Source of the DNA: Trinickia mobilis
GTDB taxonomy: Bacteria > Pseudomonadota > Gammaproteobacteria > Burkholderiales > Burkholderiaceae
Direction of reading: 5' to 3'
Assembly (NCBI RefSeq): GCF_017315705.1
Contig: NZ_JAFLRF010000003.1
Span: 163,142 to 227,141, forward strand
Length of the DNA stretch: 64,000 nucleotides
Shown here: positions 52,937 through 63,100 of the stretch, in pieces
Layout of the letters: every line of letters begins with the position of its first letter
Numbering within the stretch: position 1 is the stretch's first letter
Notes under the pieces: model-generated
Seen by the model: only the letters and a program-made list of their open reading frames with translations
What the model was told of the DNA's origin: nothing
Database searches by the model: none
Translations under genes and position numbers: made by a program

Positions 52937-55600
52937 ATGAAACCAAGCCGTGAGCGGCGCAATGCCGGCGGCGGGGCGTATCGCGCCGCGCCGCCGGTCG
53001 TTCGTACCGCTACTCTCTTCATTGCGTGGGTCCTGCCCTCGTTTTTCTGCCGGTTGTTCCTGGCACTGAATGTTTCGTCGCGCGATGCCGTCGGACGCGC
53101 GACGCGGCGCGCCGCACCGTGCGCGTGGTTTGCCGCTGCCGCTTTGCTCGCCGGCACCGCTGCCGCGCCGCCCGCCCAGGCCGCGACGGTGGTCGCCGCG
53201 CCGTCGCTGCAGAGCTTCATCAACGCGGTTTCGAATCCGGCGTCGGCACCGTCGCCGGCTTCCGCGGCGTCTGCAGCCGAGGCCGCGTCGGCGCCGTCGC
53301 CCGCGAGCCAGGCCGAGATCGCCCGCTCGCTCGATAACGTCATCTCCACGCTCGACAACGACCGTCAGCGCACCGCGCTCGTCGCGCAACTAAAGAAGCT
53401 GCGCGATGCGACGCGCAATCTCGCGCCGGCCGCGGCGTCAGGTGCGCAGGCCGCGCAGCAGACCCCGGGACTCCTGGGCGCGATCGCGTCGGGGATCGCC
53501 TCAGTCGAGACGCAGGTGCGCCATGGCGATACGCCGCTGCGCTACTGGGCGAGCCGCCTGAGCGCAGCCGCCCTCGATCTGTACGCGATTGCGACCGGGC
53601 AGGGCGCCAACTCGCCGGGCCGCGTGCTGATGGACTTGTCCGCGATGCTCGGCGCCTGGGGCGTCTGCGCCGGCGCGCTGGTCTATCTGCAGCGCCGGCT
53701 GCATGCGCGTTACGGAATCGATGCCGGGCTGCAGCCGAATCCGTCGACGAGCCAACTGATCATCTTTGCGCTGCGCCGCGTGAGCCCCTGGGTGCTCGCG
53801 TTCGTCGTCGTCCTGTCGATTTCCCATTCGCTTGCCGATTCGCTCGGCCGCACGCTCGCGATGGTGATCGCCTATGCGATCGTCGCAGGCGCGGTGTTCT
53901 CGGCGATCTGCCTCATCATGTTCTCGCTCTTCGGCTCGGGACACCGGCGCGTCGCCGTGCACGTGCTGCTGCACCACGCGCGGCGCCTGTTGTTCGTGAT
54001 CGGCATTTGCGGCGCGCTCGGCGACGCCGCCGTGAACTATCAGGTGGCGGGCCAGATCGGCAACAATCTTTCGTCGTTGATCTCGACGGTCGCAAACATG
54101 GCGGCCGCCGTGCTGACCGGCTACTTCGCGCTCGCGTTCCGCCGTCCGGTCGCGCACTTGATCCGCAACCGCAGCTACGAAAAGCGTGTGCGCCGCAAGG
54201 CTGCGACCGAAGCGCTCGAGGTGCTCGCGTCGCTCTGGCAATGGCCGATGCTGCTGCTCGCGGGTGCGTCGGTCGTCGCGACGCTTGCAGGCATGGACAG
54301 TTCCGAAAACGTGCTGCAGATTTCGGTCGTCACGGCGCTTTTGCTCGTGCTGGCCTTTTTCCTCTGCGCGGTCGTGATGCGCCTCACGCGCGCAGACGAA
54401 GTGCGCGTCCGCCGGCGGCGCTCGGCGTACGTGACGCGTCTATTGCGCTTTATCGGCACGCTGATCACGCTCTTCATCTGGCTCGCGTTCTTCGAGTTCG
54501 CCTCGCGGCTGTGGGGCTTTTCGCTCGCACAGATGGTCGAGGACAGCGTCACCGCGCGCGGCATCGCGCACGCGGTGACGGCGATCCTGATGACGGTGTT
54601 CATCGCATGGCTCGTGTGGATCGCGATCGATACGGCAATACTCGAAGCGCTGAATCCGAGCGGGCCGCGCAGCAAGTCGCGCGCGCCGGGCACGCGCGCG
54701 CGCACGATGCTGCCGCTCGTGCGCAACGCGGTGCTCGTGACGATCCTCACGATCGCCGCGATCGTCACCGCCGCGAACCTCGGCATCAACGTGACGCCGC
54801 TGCTCGCAGGCGCCGGCGTGATCGGCCTTGCGGTCGGCTTCGGCGCCCAGTCGCTCGTCTCCGATCTGATCACCGGGCTTTTCATCATCATCGAAGACAC
54901 GATCTCGGTCGGCGACTGGATCGATCTCGACGGCGGCCACGCGGGCACCGTCGAGCACTTGACGATCCGCACGGTGCGCCTGCGCGACGGACAGGGCGCG
55001 ATCCACGCGATCCCGTTTTCGCAGATCAAGATGGTGAAGAACCTGTCGCGCGATTTCGCGTACGCGGTGTTCGAGGTGCGCGTGCCGTTTTCGGCGGACG
55101 TCGATTACGTCACGCGCCTGATTCGCGAAGTCGGGTCCGATCTGATGGCGGATAGCCGCTACCGCCGCGAAATGCTCGGGCCCGTCGAAGTGTGGGGACT
55201 CGACCGCTTCGAGCAGAACTGGATGATCGTCAAAGGGCAGATCAAGACGCGGCCGTTGCAGCAGTGGAGCGTCGCACGTGCATTCAACCTGCGCGTGAAG
55301 CGCAAGATGGATCAGGCGGGCATCGATATTCCGGTGCCGCAGATGGAGGTACATATAGCGGAGCGCGCAGCGCCGCCCGTGCATGAGGCAAGGGAGAGGG
55401 CGCCGCATCGGACGGTGCCGCCGGCGGGTTCGTCCGCGGCGTCCGCGGCGTCAGCGGCAGCGAAGACCGCCGCGGGGCCGCACGGCATGGCGGCATCGCA
55501 CGACGTGTCGCATGAGCCGCGCCCGGCGCCGCCCGCCACCGATCAGACTGCACCAGTGATGCCGCAGATCTCCGCCACGGGCACAGCCGGCAAGGCGTGA
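52937..55600 (+). CDS. MscS-family mechanosensitive channel (YbiO-like)
   Basis: An 887-residue protein of the large MscS class. A basic N-terminal part with a hydrophobic segment (ATLFIAWVLPSFFCRLFLAL) and an Ala/Ser-rich periplasmic region (to about residue 165) precede about nine membrane segments. The pore helix and cytoplasmic MscS domain are recognised by LGINVTPLLAGAGVIGLAVG, FGAQSLVSDLITGLFIIIED and IPFSQIKMVKNLSRD. A disordered Ala/Pro-rich tail follows from about residue 815. It gates on membrane tension to release solutes on osmotic downshock. Confidence 0.9.
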   Translation: MKPSRERRNAGGGAYRAAPPVVRTATLFIAWVLPSFFCRLFLALNVSSRDAVGRATRRAAPCAWFAAAALLAGTAAAPPAQAATVVAAPSLQSFINAVSNPASAPSPASAASAAEAASAPSPASQAEIARSLDNVISTLDNDRQRTALVAQLKKLRDATRNLAPAAASGAQAAQQTPGLLGAIASGIASVETQVRHGDTPLRYWASRLSAAALDLYAIATGQGANSPGRVLMDLSAMLGAWGVCAGALVYLQRRLHARYGIDAGLQPNPSTSQLIIFALRRVSPWVLAFVVVLSISHSLADSLGRTLAMVIAYAIVAGAVFSAICLIMFSLFGSGHRRVAVHVLLHHARRLLFVIGICGALGDAAVNYQVAGQIGNNLSSLISTVANMAAAVLTGYFALAFRRPVAHLIRNRSYEKRVRRKAATEALEVLASLWQWPMLLLAGASVVATLAGMDSSENVLQISVVTALLLVLAFFLCAVVMRLTRADEVRVRRRRSAYVTRLLRFIGTLITLFIWLAFFEFASRLWGFSLAQMVEDSVTARGIAHAVTAILMTVFIAWLVWIAIDTAILEALNPSGPRSKSRAPGTRARTMLPLVRNAVLVTILTIAAIVTAANLGINVTPLLAGAGVIGLAVGFGAQSLVSDLITGLFIIIEDTISVGDWIDLDGGHAGTVEHLTIRTVRLRDGQGAIHAIPFSQIKMVKNLSRDFAYAVFEVRVPFSADVDYVTRLIREVGSDLMADSRYRREMLGPVEVWGLDRFEQNWMIVKGQIKTRPLQQWSVARAFNLRVKRKMDQAGIDIPVPQMEVHIAERAAPPVHEARERAPHRTVPPAGSSAASAASAAAKTAAGPHGMAASHDVSHEPRPAPPATDQTAPVMPQISATGTAGKA

Positions 55601-55634
55601 CGCTACCTCGCGAGCGCTTATTTCAGGCCAGCGC

Positions 55635-56324
55635 TTAGCGCAGCGCACTGGCTTCGACGCGCACGAGATCGTTGACGTGCGTCGCGATCTGCGTGCCCGG
55701 CACGCCGTAGAGATGCAGCGACACGGCAGGCGCCGCGCTGCAGTTGCCGAGCTTGTGGATGCCCGTCGTCCCGGCGCGCGTGTACGACACGGCGCCGGTC
55801 TCGCGCGGGTGCGTGCGCGCTTCGGTTGCGCAGCCGGCCGCCTCGTTCCAGTCGTAGACCGTTTCCGTGAGCGTGCCGTCGACCACCGCGTAGCCGCACC
55901 ACGTGTGGTGGGCGTGCACGGGGCTGGCCTGTCCGGGCTGCCAGACGAGGGCGGCGAGCGCATAGCGCCCGTGCCGATCGGCGGCAAGCAGATGGCGGCG
56001 ATAGCGGTCGGCGGCGCCTTCGCGTTGCGCCGGCGTGAGCAGGGTTTCGTCCGCCGCGGCAAGCGACAGCGCCGCGCGCACGCGGCGCGCGAATTCGGCG
56101 CTGTGCGACGGCTCGGCCGCATGCGCGGCGGCGCGGAACGCGGCGTCGAGCGCGCCGCACAAGCGCGCGAGCGCGGGGTTCGCCGGTGCCGCGAAACGGG
56201 GCTCGACAGCTTCTTCCAAAGGACACGATGTTGCCCATGCGACGGGCGCGTTCAGCATGGCGGCATCCTTGCCGGAGGCGCTCGAAGCGCGGACGAGCGG
56301 GCTGAATTCGGCATCGGGGTTCAT
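55635..56324 (-). CDS. Cysteine dioxygenase-like thiol dioxygenase (cupin)
   Basis: A 229-residue cupin iron enzyme. The 3-His site is visible as H137 and H139 in VHAHHTWCGY and H190 in GIHKLGN. The VDGTLTETVYDW strand and VSLHLYGVP (Tyr206, equivalent to the CDO tyrosine) match type I cysteine dioxygenases, which oxidise cysteine to cysteine sulfinate; 3-mercaptopropionate dioxygenase cannot be excluded. It is divergent from a DecR-like Lrp regulator 125 bp away, which fits cysteine-responsive control. The N-terminal ~75 residues are Ala-rich. Confidence 0.8.
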   Translation of the reverse strand: MNPDAEFSPLVRASSASGKDAAMLNAPVAWATSCPLEEAVEPRFAAPANPALARLCGALDAAFRAAAHAAEPSHSAEFARRVRAALSLAAADETLLTPAQREGAADRYRRHLLAADRHGRYALAALVWQPGQASPVHAHHTWCGYAVVDGTLTETVYDWNEAAGCATEARTHPRETGAVSYTRAGTTGIHKLGNCSAAPAVSLHLYGVPGTQIATHVNDLVRVEASALR

Positions 56325-56372
56325 GGGGACTCCATCAAGAATTGGTGTTGTTCGATGCGATATTTATACCGG

Positions 56373-56401
56373 TTTGCACGGAGAAAGAGTTTTCATATAA
56401 T
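56373..56401 (+). promoter_or_regulatory. Promoter of the Lrp-type regulator
   Basis: TTTGCA (56373-56378), 17 bases, TATAAT (56396-56401). The -10 box is perfect. It faces the regulator gene, whose ATG lies about 50 bases downstream. The operator-like palindrome at 56422-56436 lies between promoter and gene. Confidence 0.55.
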
Positions 56402-56421
56402 TCCCCGCATAAACTAAAAAG

Positions 56422-56436
56422 TAGAAAATTTTTCTA
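56422..56436. promoter_or_regulatory. Operator-like palindrome upstream of the Lrp-type regulator
   Basis: TAGAAAATTTTTCTA is a perfect palindrome around a central T and has the AT-rich, A-tract form typical of Lrp/AsnC sites. It lies about 20 bases downstream of the -10 box and overlaps the ribosome-binding region, so the regulator probably represses itself; the divergent dioxygenase gene may be controlled from the same region. Confidence 0.5.
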
Positions 56437-56449
56437 GGGAGCCGCGCAA

Positions 56450-56932
56450 ATGGGAATGGACCTGATCGATAGGAAGCTTCTCGAATTGCTTCAGGAAGAC
56501 GCGACGATGCCGGTCGCGGAGTTGGCGCAGCGAGTCAACCTGTCCCAGACGCCTTGCTGGAAGCGCGTGCAGCGGCTCAAGGAGGCGGGAGTGATCCGGG
56601 CGCAGGTGGCGCTGTGCGATGCGCGCAAGCTCGGGGTTGGAACGACGGTGTTCGTCGCCGTGCGGACGAACCAGCACACCGAGGAATGGGCGCAGAATTT
56701 CACGCAGGCCGTGCAGGACATTCCGGAAGTGGTCGAGGTGTACCGGATGAGCGGCGAGACGGACTATCTGCTGCGCGTCGTGGTGTCGGATATCGACGAC
56801 TACGACCGCGTCTACAAGCTCCTGATTCGCGCCGTGCCGCTCTTTGACGTGAGCTCCAGTTTTGCGATGGAGCAGATCAAATATTCGACGGCGCTGCCGG
56901 TGCGGGGGCCGGTGATGGATCACGGGCGTTGA
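56450..56932 (+). CDS. Lrp/AsnC family regulator (DecR-like)
   Basis: A 160-residue regulator: N-terminal helix-turn-helix (ELAQRVNLSQTPCWKRVQRL) and C-terminal RAM effector domain ending SSFAMEQIKYSTALPVR. The TPCWKR recognition helix and SSFAMEQIKYTT-like end are those of the DecR (YbaO) group, which responds to cysteine in E. coli. Position opposite a thiol dioxygenase gene supports a cysteine-sensing role. AGGGAG lies eight bases before the ATG. Confidence 0.85.
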   Translation: MGMDLIDRKLLELLQEDATMPVAELAQRVNLSQTPCWKRVQRLKEAGVIRAQVALCDARKLGVGTTVFVAVRTNQHTEEWAQNFTQAVQDIPEVVEVYRMSGETDYLLRVVVSDIDDYDRVYKLLIRAVPLFDVSSSFAMEQIKYSTALPVRGPVMDHGR

Positions 56933-57090
56933 TTTTCGCGGCCTTGGCCGGCCGTTGAAAATCGCCGGGTTTGTCTCGACGCCCAGTGCGAGGAGGGCGA
57001 TATCTTGCAGATCGCTGCAAGGCTTTAGCAAGCCGCATGCGCGTAGAATGCCCGCTTCGTCATGTTTTAAGCAAACGCAAAGTCCGCACC

Positions 57091-57300
57091 ATGAGCGATC
57101 CGCGCAGCAGCAAGAATTCCACCTTTCGCATCGGCATTTTCATTGTGGTCGTCGTGCTGCTTGTGATCGCGACGCTGCTTTATAACGCTATTTCGGGGAA
57201 GCGCGAGTACGACCGCGAGAACGCGCCGGCCAGCGACACGCCGGCGGCAGTGGCCGCCAGCACGGCGACAGCGGCTTCGGCTGGCCGGGCGTCGCAGTAA
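57091..57300 (+). CDS. Small single-span membrane protein
   Basis: A 69-residue protein with one clear membrane helix (FRIGIFIVVVVLLVIATLLY, about residues 12-31), a short basic N-terminal side (MSDPRSSKNST) and an Ala/Ser/Thr-rich C-terminal tail. Topology is probably N-in. The function is unknown. It is transcribed alone and converges on the FUSC-type gene. Confidence 0.6.
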   Translation: MSDPRSSKNSTFRIGIFIVVVVLLVIATLLYNAISGKREYDRENAPASDTPAAVAASTATAASAGRASQ

Positions 57301-57342
57301 GTCGGGGGCGTCCCGCGCGGATAGAACCCCTCGAGGCCGGGA

Positions 57343-57372
57343 GGCGGCGCGACCGGCCCCGGCGCCGCCCGC
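57343..57372 (+). terminator. Probable terminator between convergent genes
   Basis: GGCGGCGC (57343-57350) pairs with GCGCCGCC (57362-57369), followed shortly by CGCCTTTT. It lies between the small membrane protein gene and the convergent FUSC-type gene and may end both transcripts. Confidence 0.45.
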
Positions 57373-57388
57373 CTTTTAGCGCCGGCTT

Positions 57389-59908
57389 TCACTCCTGCGG
57401 CAGTCGGATCACCCCCGCATCCTTGCGGATCAGAAACGACGCCGCCAGCATCTGCTTGCACTGGTGCGCGAGCAGCTTCACTTCCTGCGTGAATTCCGGC
57501 GAAAAAACGTCGGACTTCTCGGCTTCCACGGCCATCAAATCCAGTTCGCGCATGAGCTGCTTCGTGATGTCCGCCTGATCGGCGGGCGGCGGCTCGCCGG
57601 CGAGCGCCTGCGACAGATTCTCGCGAACGGCCGACAGCGCGCGCTGCAGGGCCTGAAACCCGCTGCCTTCGTGCTGCATGGCGTTGCGCAGGAGCGGGGC
57701 GGCCGCGGTGATTTGCGAGGCGAGCACGTGGCTTTGCACGAGCAGGTCGTTGAGTTCGGCAACGAAGTGCTGGTGCGCTTTCGGTTCCAGCATCATGCGC
57801 TGGAACGCCTGCCCAAGATTGGCAAACGCGACGTGCATGTGCTTGCGCGAGAGGCGGTAGCGGAAATCGCGTTCGTGCGCCGCGGTGGCAGGCGGAGTCG
57901 GCGTTGACTTGGGTGCGGCAGCCGATGCCGCGGCAGCCGAAGCCGGCGTTGCCGGCGCGGCATGAGCGGCAGCGGCCGCGGACGCGGACGCGGACGATCG
58001 CGAGGTTGCCTGTACGTCCGGCGCGAGCGCGTCCGATGGCGACGCGCTCGCCGCGGCGGCGGCCGCAAGGGTGCCGTGAGCCGGCAGCGCAAGCGCGCTT
58101 GCTGCCGTTTCGACCGAGTGAGCCCGGGTTCCATGTCCCGTCGCGACGGTGCCCGCTGCGGCCGCTCCCGCCGGCGCCGCAGCGGCGACCGGCTTGCCTC
58201 CCATCCACCAGCTCGCCTCGAGATACTGGCGCGTGGCCGAGATCATGTTCTCGACGAGCTTGCCCATCAGCCGGTACTCCCAATACGGGAACAGGCGGCT
58301 TGCGGCGATCGCGATCATGCAGCCGACGAAGGTATCGATCGCGCGTTCGCCGATGATGCGCATGCTGCCCGGCGCGAGCAGATGGAACAGCAACAGGACA
58401 TACGACGACGTGAACACGACGCTCGCCGCGTAGTTGAAGAGCAAGAGGCTATAGCTCATCACCATCGACGCGAACATGACGACGAGCAGGATCGCCGGGT
58501 TTTTGACGAGCAGCATCAGCGCGATAGTCGCTGCGCAGCCGATCGCCGTGCCGACGATACGCTGCGCGTTGCGCTGCTTGGTGAGCGAGTAGCCGGGCTT
58601 CAAGATGATGACGCTCGTCATCACGATCCAGTACGCGTTCGTGAGCGGCAGGAGGCGTCCGAGCCAGAAGCCGACCGCCACGGCGATAGTCACGCGCAGC
58701 GCGTGCCTGAAGCTCGGCGAGGCCATCGTCAGATTCGAGAAGATCTGCCGGAGCGGCACGCGGCGGCTCGAGATGAAGCGCGAGAGCGTCTGGTCGATAC
58801 GCATCTCGGTGTGCGTGGGAGCGTCTTCGCTGGAGAGGCTCTTCTTGATCTTGTCGATCAGGCGCGTGGCGCTCCACATGCGCCGGAACGATGCGACCAC
58901 TGCGGCATAGGCTTCCGGATTCTTGTTCGGCATGTCGTGCTTGCGCATCAGCTCGAGCTCGTATTCGATCGCGCGCAGCTCGGCCTTCACGCTGATGCGC
59001 GTATGCGGCGGCTGGTTTTGCAGCACGGCGAGCCCGATCTCTTCGAGGTCGCGCGCTGCCTTGCGGATCAGGTCGCGATAGAAAATCATCAGGTCCGAGC
59101 CGCCGAACGTGTTGCGCACGAGCGGGTAGTCGGTGTGCGCGCCGACGAAGAGATCGTGCAGGTCGACCGAATTGATGAACAGATTGAAGAGAATCGTGCG
59201 GCGCGGGTCGAGCTTGCCGCTTCTGAGCTTCGGCAGGTTGCGCAGCACGATGTCGCGCGCGGCGTCCTGCATTTCGACGACGGCGATCTGCTTGGCGACG
59301 AGGTTGCGGTAGCACTCGTCGAGATCGGATTCGAGATCGTAGAAATCCGCGCGCGCGAGCAGATAGTTCGCGCACGCAAAGACACCTTCCGCGAGCGCCT
59401 GCTTTTCGATCCGGTAGGCCTGCCAGCGCGACACGAGCGTCGCCCAGTACGTGTACCAGAGGCCGCCCGCGAGAATCCACAACGCGTTGACGAGCGCCTG
59501 CATCGGCGTGAATTTGTCTTCCAGCGTCACGACCATCATGAACAGCGTCGCGAAGCTGATCTGCGGCCAGCGGTTGCCGTACACGACGATGAGCGACAGC
59601 ACGAACGTCAACGGCACGACGGCGGCCCACAACGCGAGCACGTTGAAGGTGGCGAGGCCGGTGGCGAGGGCGGACAGAAAGCCGATCACGCTGCACGCGA
59701 GCATTTCGTTGTGCTTGTACTTGAGCGGGCCCGGCATATCGACGACACACGCGCCGAGCGCGCCGGTGGCGATCGTGAAGCCGAGCTCCTGATTCTTGAA
59801 GACGAGCAGGCACAGGACGGGCGGCAGCGAGACGCCAATGGCGATGCGCAGCCCGCCGAAGAAGTACTGGCTATATAAGAATTTTTTGATTTCGACCGAA
59901 TAGCGCAT
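57389..59908 (-). CDS. FUSC/YccS-type inner-membrane protein
   Basis: An 839-residue membrane protein. The N-terminal half has about six membrane segments starting IAIGVSLPPVLCLLVFKNQ, a cytoplasmic middle (about 170-400), and a second membrane block (FWLGRLLPLTNAYWIVMTSV, LLVVMFASMVMSYSLLLFNY), the duplicated layout of FUSC/YccS/AaeB-type transporters. A long Ala/Ser/Thr-rich low-complexity linker (about 575-685) precedes a helical C-terminal domain. Such proteins are thought to export aromatic acids or similar compounds. ATG 59908 is preferred over TTG 59929. Confidence 0.87.
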   Translation of the reverse strand: MRYSVEIKKFLYSQYFFGGLRIAIGVSLPPVLCLLVFKNQELGFTIATGALGACVVDMPGPLKYKHNEMLACSVIGFLSALATGLATFNVLALWAAVVPLTFVLSLIVVYGNRWPQISFATLFMMVVTLEDKFTPMQALVNALWILAGGLWYTYWATLVSRWQAYRIEKQALAEGVFACANYLLARADFYDLESDLDECYRNLVAKQIAVVEMQDAARDIVLRNLPKLRSGKLDPRRTILFNLFINSVDLHDLFVGAHTDYPLVRNTFGGSDLMIFYRDLIRKAARDLEEIGLAVLQNQPPHTRISVKAELRAIEYELELMRKHDMPNKNPEAYAAVVASFRRMWSATRLIDKIKKSLSSEDAPTHTEMRIDQTLSRFISSRRVPLRQIFSNLTMASPSFRHALRVTIAVAVGFWLGRLLPLTNAYWIVMTSVIILKPGYSLTKQRNAQRIVGTAIGCAATIALMLLVKNPAILLVVMFASMVMSYSLLLFNYAASVVFTSSYVLLLFHLLAPGSMRIIGERAIDTFVGCMIAIAASRLFPYWEYRLMGKLVENMISATRQYLEASWWMGGKPVAAAAPAGAAAAGTVATGHGTRAHSVETAASALALPAHGTLAAAAAASASPSDALAPDVQATSRSSASASAAAAAHAAPATPASAAAASAAAPKSTPTPPATAAHERDFRYRLSRKHMHVAFANLGQAFQRMMLEPKAHQHFVAELNDLLVQSHVLASQITAAAPLLRNAMQHEGSGFQALQRALSAVRENLSQALAGEPPPADQADITKQLMRELDLMAVEAEKSDVFSPEFTQEVKLLAHQCKQMLAASFLIRKDAGVIRLPQE

Positions 59909-60145
59909 CGATTTGGGGCTGGCAGACAACGGGGGCGGTAGAGCAAAGGAGCGGGCCTGCGGGGGGCCATATCCGGGACTGGCGACGAGTCTAACGTATT
60001 TTGCCGTGGCAAAGACCAGGCCGAAAGGCCGAGTGTTTCAGGCCTGCGCCCTTTGCTATGCTGGCGCTTTCGATCGGCGTGCGCGGCTGCGCCAAGGCGT
60101 CCTTCACGCTGTCCTTCCCGCGCCGCACGCTCTTCCAAAGGCCCC

Positions 60146-63100
60146 ATGCTCCAGCTTTTCTATTCGAACCGTTACGAAACTCTGGTTGACGCGCTGCTCG
60201 ACGACTTGCCGGCGGCGCGGTCCGATCCATGGGGCGCCCAGCAGATCATCGTGCCGAGCGCGGCGGTGCGGCGGCGGCTGGAACTCGATATCGCCGTGCG
60301 CCAGGGCGTGTGCGCGAACGTGAACTTCAGCTATCTGGCGCAGTGGCTGTGGGCGCAGATCGGCGGCGTGATACCGGTGCCCGCTCATTCGCCGCTCGCG
60401 CCCGACCGGCTCGTATGGCGCTGCTATCGCTTGCTCGGCGGCGACCATGCCGACGCCGGATGGAACGCGTCGCCGCGTCTTTCGACCTACCTCGCGGCCG
60501 CCGATGCGCCGATGCGCTATGAGCTCGCGCGCCGCGTCGCGACCGTGCTCGATCACTATCTGACCTATCGGCCGGAGTGGCTCACGCATTGGCAGCAGGG
60601 CGGATCGATCTTCGCGGGAGGCGGCGATGCGTCGGGCAGCGCCGAGAGCCGCGGACCGAATCTGCGCGGCGCGAGTGCCGCTGCGCGCGAGGACGAGCGC
60701 TGGCAGGCGGCGTTGTGGCGCGCGCTGCTTGCCGAGCTGGGCGGCGGCGCGGATGCCCGCTCGCTTGCAGCGGCCACGCCGCCCGCGTATCGCTTCCTCG
60801 CCGAGGCCCGTTCGCTCGATCTCGACGCCGTGATGCGCGCGCGCTGGCCCGAGTCGGTCAGCGTATTCGCTCTGCCGACGATGCCGCCGCTTCATATCGC
60901 GCTGTTGCGCGAGCTGTCGCGCTGGATCGACGTGCGTCTTTACGCAATGAACCCGTGCCGCCAGTTCTGGTTCGACATCGTGAGCGTTGGGCGCATCGAA
61001 GCGCTCGATGCGGCCGGCCAACTCGACTATCAGGAAGCCGGCCACCCGCTGCTCGCCGAGTGGGGCCGTCAGACACAGGCGCAGCTTCACATGCTGCACG
61101 AGCTGACCGAAAGCGCGGCGTCAGCCGAGGCGACGCGCTACGCCGAAAGCCCCGGGTCGACGTGGCTCGCGAAAGTGCAGAACGCGATTCTGGATCTGGA
61201 GCCGGAAGCGGCGGCGGCCGACGGCGAAATGCCGGGCGAGCGCGGAATCGAAGTTCACGTTTGCCACAGTCTGTCGCGCCAGCTCGAAGTGCTGCATGAC
61301 CGTTTGCTCGCCTGGTTCAACGAGTTCGACGATCTGGCGCCGTCCGATGTGCTCGTCGTGTGCCCCGATCTGGCCGCCGCCGGACCGTTGATCGATGCGG
61401 TGTTCGGGACGACGGCGGGCGGCGTCGCGAGCGACGGGCGTCGAATCCCGTATCGGATTACCGGCTTGCCGCCGTCGCAGGCGAATCCTATCGCGCGCGC
61501 ACTGCTCGACTGGCTTGCGCTTGCCGAGCGCAGCGTGGGCGCGCCGGAGCTGATCGAATGGATGCGGGTCGATGCGGTTGCGGCGCGCTACGGCGTCGAT
61601 GCCGCCGCGCTCGAAACCGCACAGGAATGGCTCGCCGCAGCGGGTGCGCGGCGTGGCCTCGCGCCGGCGGTACCGGCAGACGATGCCGTGCCCGTCGCGC
61701 GCCATACGTTTTCGGACGCGCTCATGCGGCTTTTTCTCGGCTACGCGATGCCCGAAGGCGGCGAGCCGGTCGATGCGTGGCTGCCGGTCGAAGGCGCAAG
61801 CGGCTCCGAGGGCGAGCTGCTCGGGCGGCTCGCGCGGTTCGTCGACGATCTCGACGGCTTTGCGCGCCGTGCGTCGGAGACCTTGGCGCCGCAAGCATGG
61901 GGCGAGCTGCTGCTCGATGCGCTCGCGCGTTTCTTCGATCACGGCATCGCGTTTGCCGATTCGCTCGCCGACGTGCGCGACGCGGTCAATGCGCTCGTCG
62001 ACGTGATGCGCGAGGGCGCGGAGCAGGTCGAGCTGCCCGCGGCCGTCGTGCGCGCGGCGCTCACCGAAGCGCTCGACGACCCGGCGCGCGGCGGCGTGCC
62101 GTGGGGCGGCGTCACGTTCTCGTCGCTCACGAGCTTGCGCGGTTTGCCGTATCGCGTCGTCTGTCTGATCGGCATGGACGACGGCGTGCTGCCGAGCCTC
62201 GCGCGCGCTGACGAATTCGATCTGATGGCCGCGTTCGGCAAGCTCGGCGACCGGCAGCGGCGCGACGACGAGCGCAATCTCTTTCTCGACTTGCTGCTCG
62301 CCGCGCGCGACCGGCTGTTCATTGCCTACACGGGGCGCAGCATCCGCGACAACGCAGCATTGCCGCCTGCCGCGCTCGTCGACGAATTGCTCGATCATCT
62401 CGCGCAGGTGTCGGCGGGGCAAGACGCGACGCCTGAGCAGGTCCAAGACGCGCGGCGCGTGTTCATCGTCGACCATCCGCTGCAGCCGTTCGCGGCGGAG
62501 TATTTCGACGGCAAGAGCGGGCTTTTCACGTACGACGCCGAGCGCGCCGTGCTGGCCGAACGCATCGCGAACGGAGACCGGGATCCCGCGCAGCCGTTCT
62601 TTGCCGATCCGCTGCCGCTCGAAGCCGCCGAATCCATCGCGTTCGACGAGTTCGAGCGTTTCTGGCGGCATCCGGCACGTGCGCTTCTGCGCGACAGGCT
62701 CGGCATCGTGCTCGCGGATGCGCAGGGCGAGTTGATCGACACGGAGCCGTTCGAGCTCGACTACGCAGGGCGCGATGCGCTTGCCGAGCGCCTGTTGCCG
62801 GTGCTGCTCGAGGCCGGCGACGACACCGTGGCGGCGCGCGTGCAGCGCGTGGCCGAAGCGAGCCCGGAGCTGCCGGGCGGCGCGACGGGCGCGGTCTGGC
62901 GCAGCCGCGAGTTGAGCGCGCTGCGACGGCTCGCCGGCAATGTGCGCAGCGAACTCGCGTCAGGCATCGAGCGTGTGCCGTTCGTGCTCGAACTCACGCC
63001 GCGCTGGCCCGATACGGGAGGCGTCGAAATATTCGGCGTCCATGACGCGGCGCTGCGCGAACGCCTCGAAGCCATCCGCGTGCCGCTGGCTTTGCACGGC

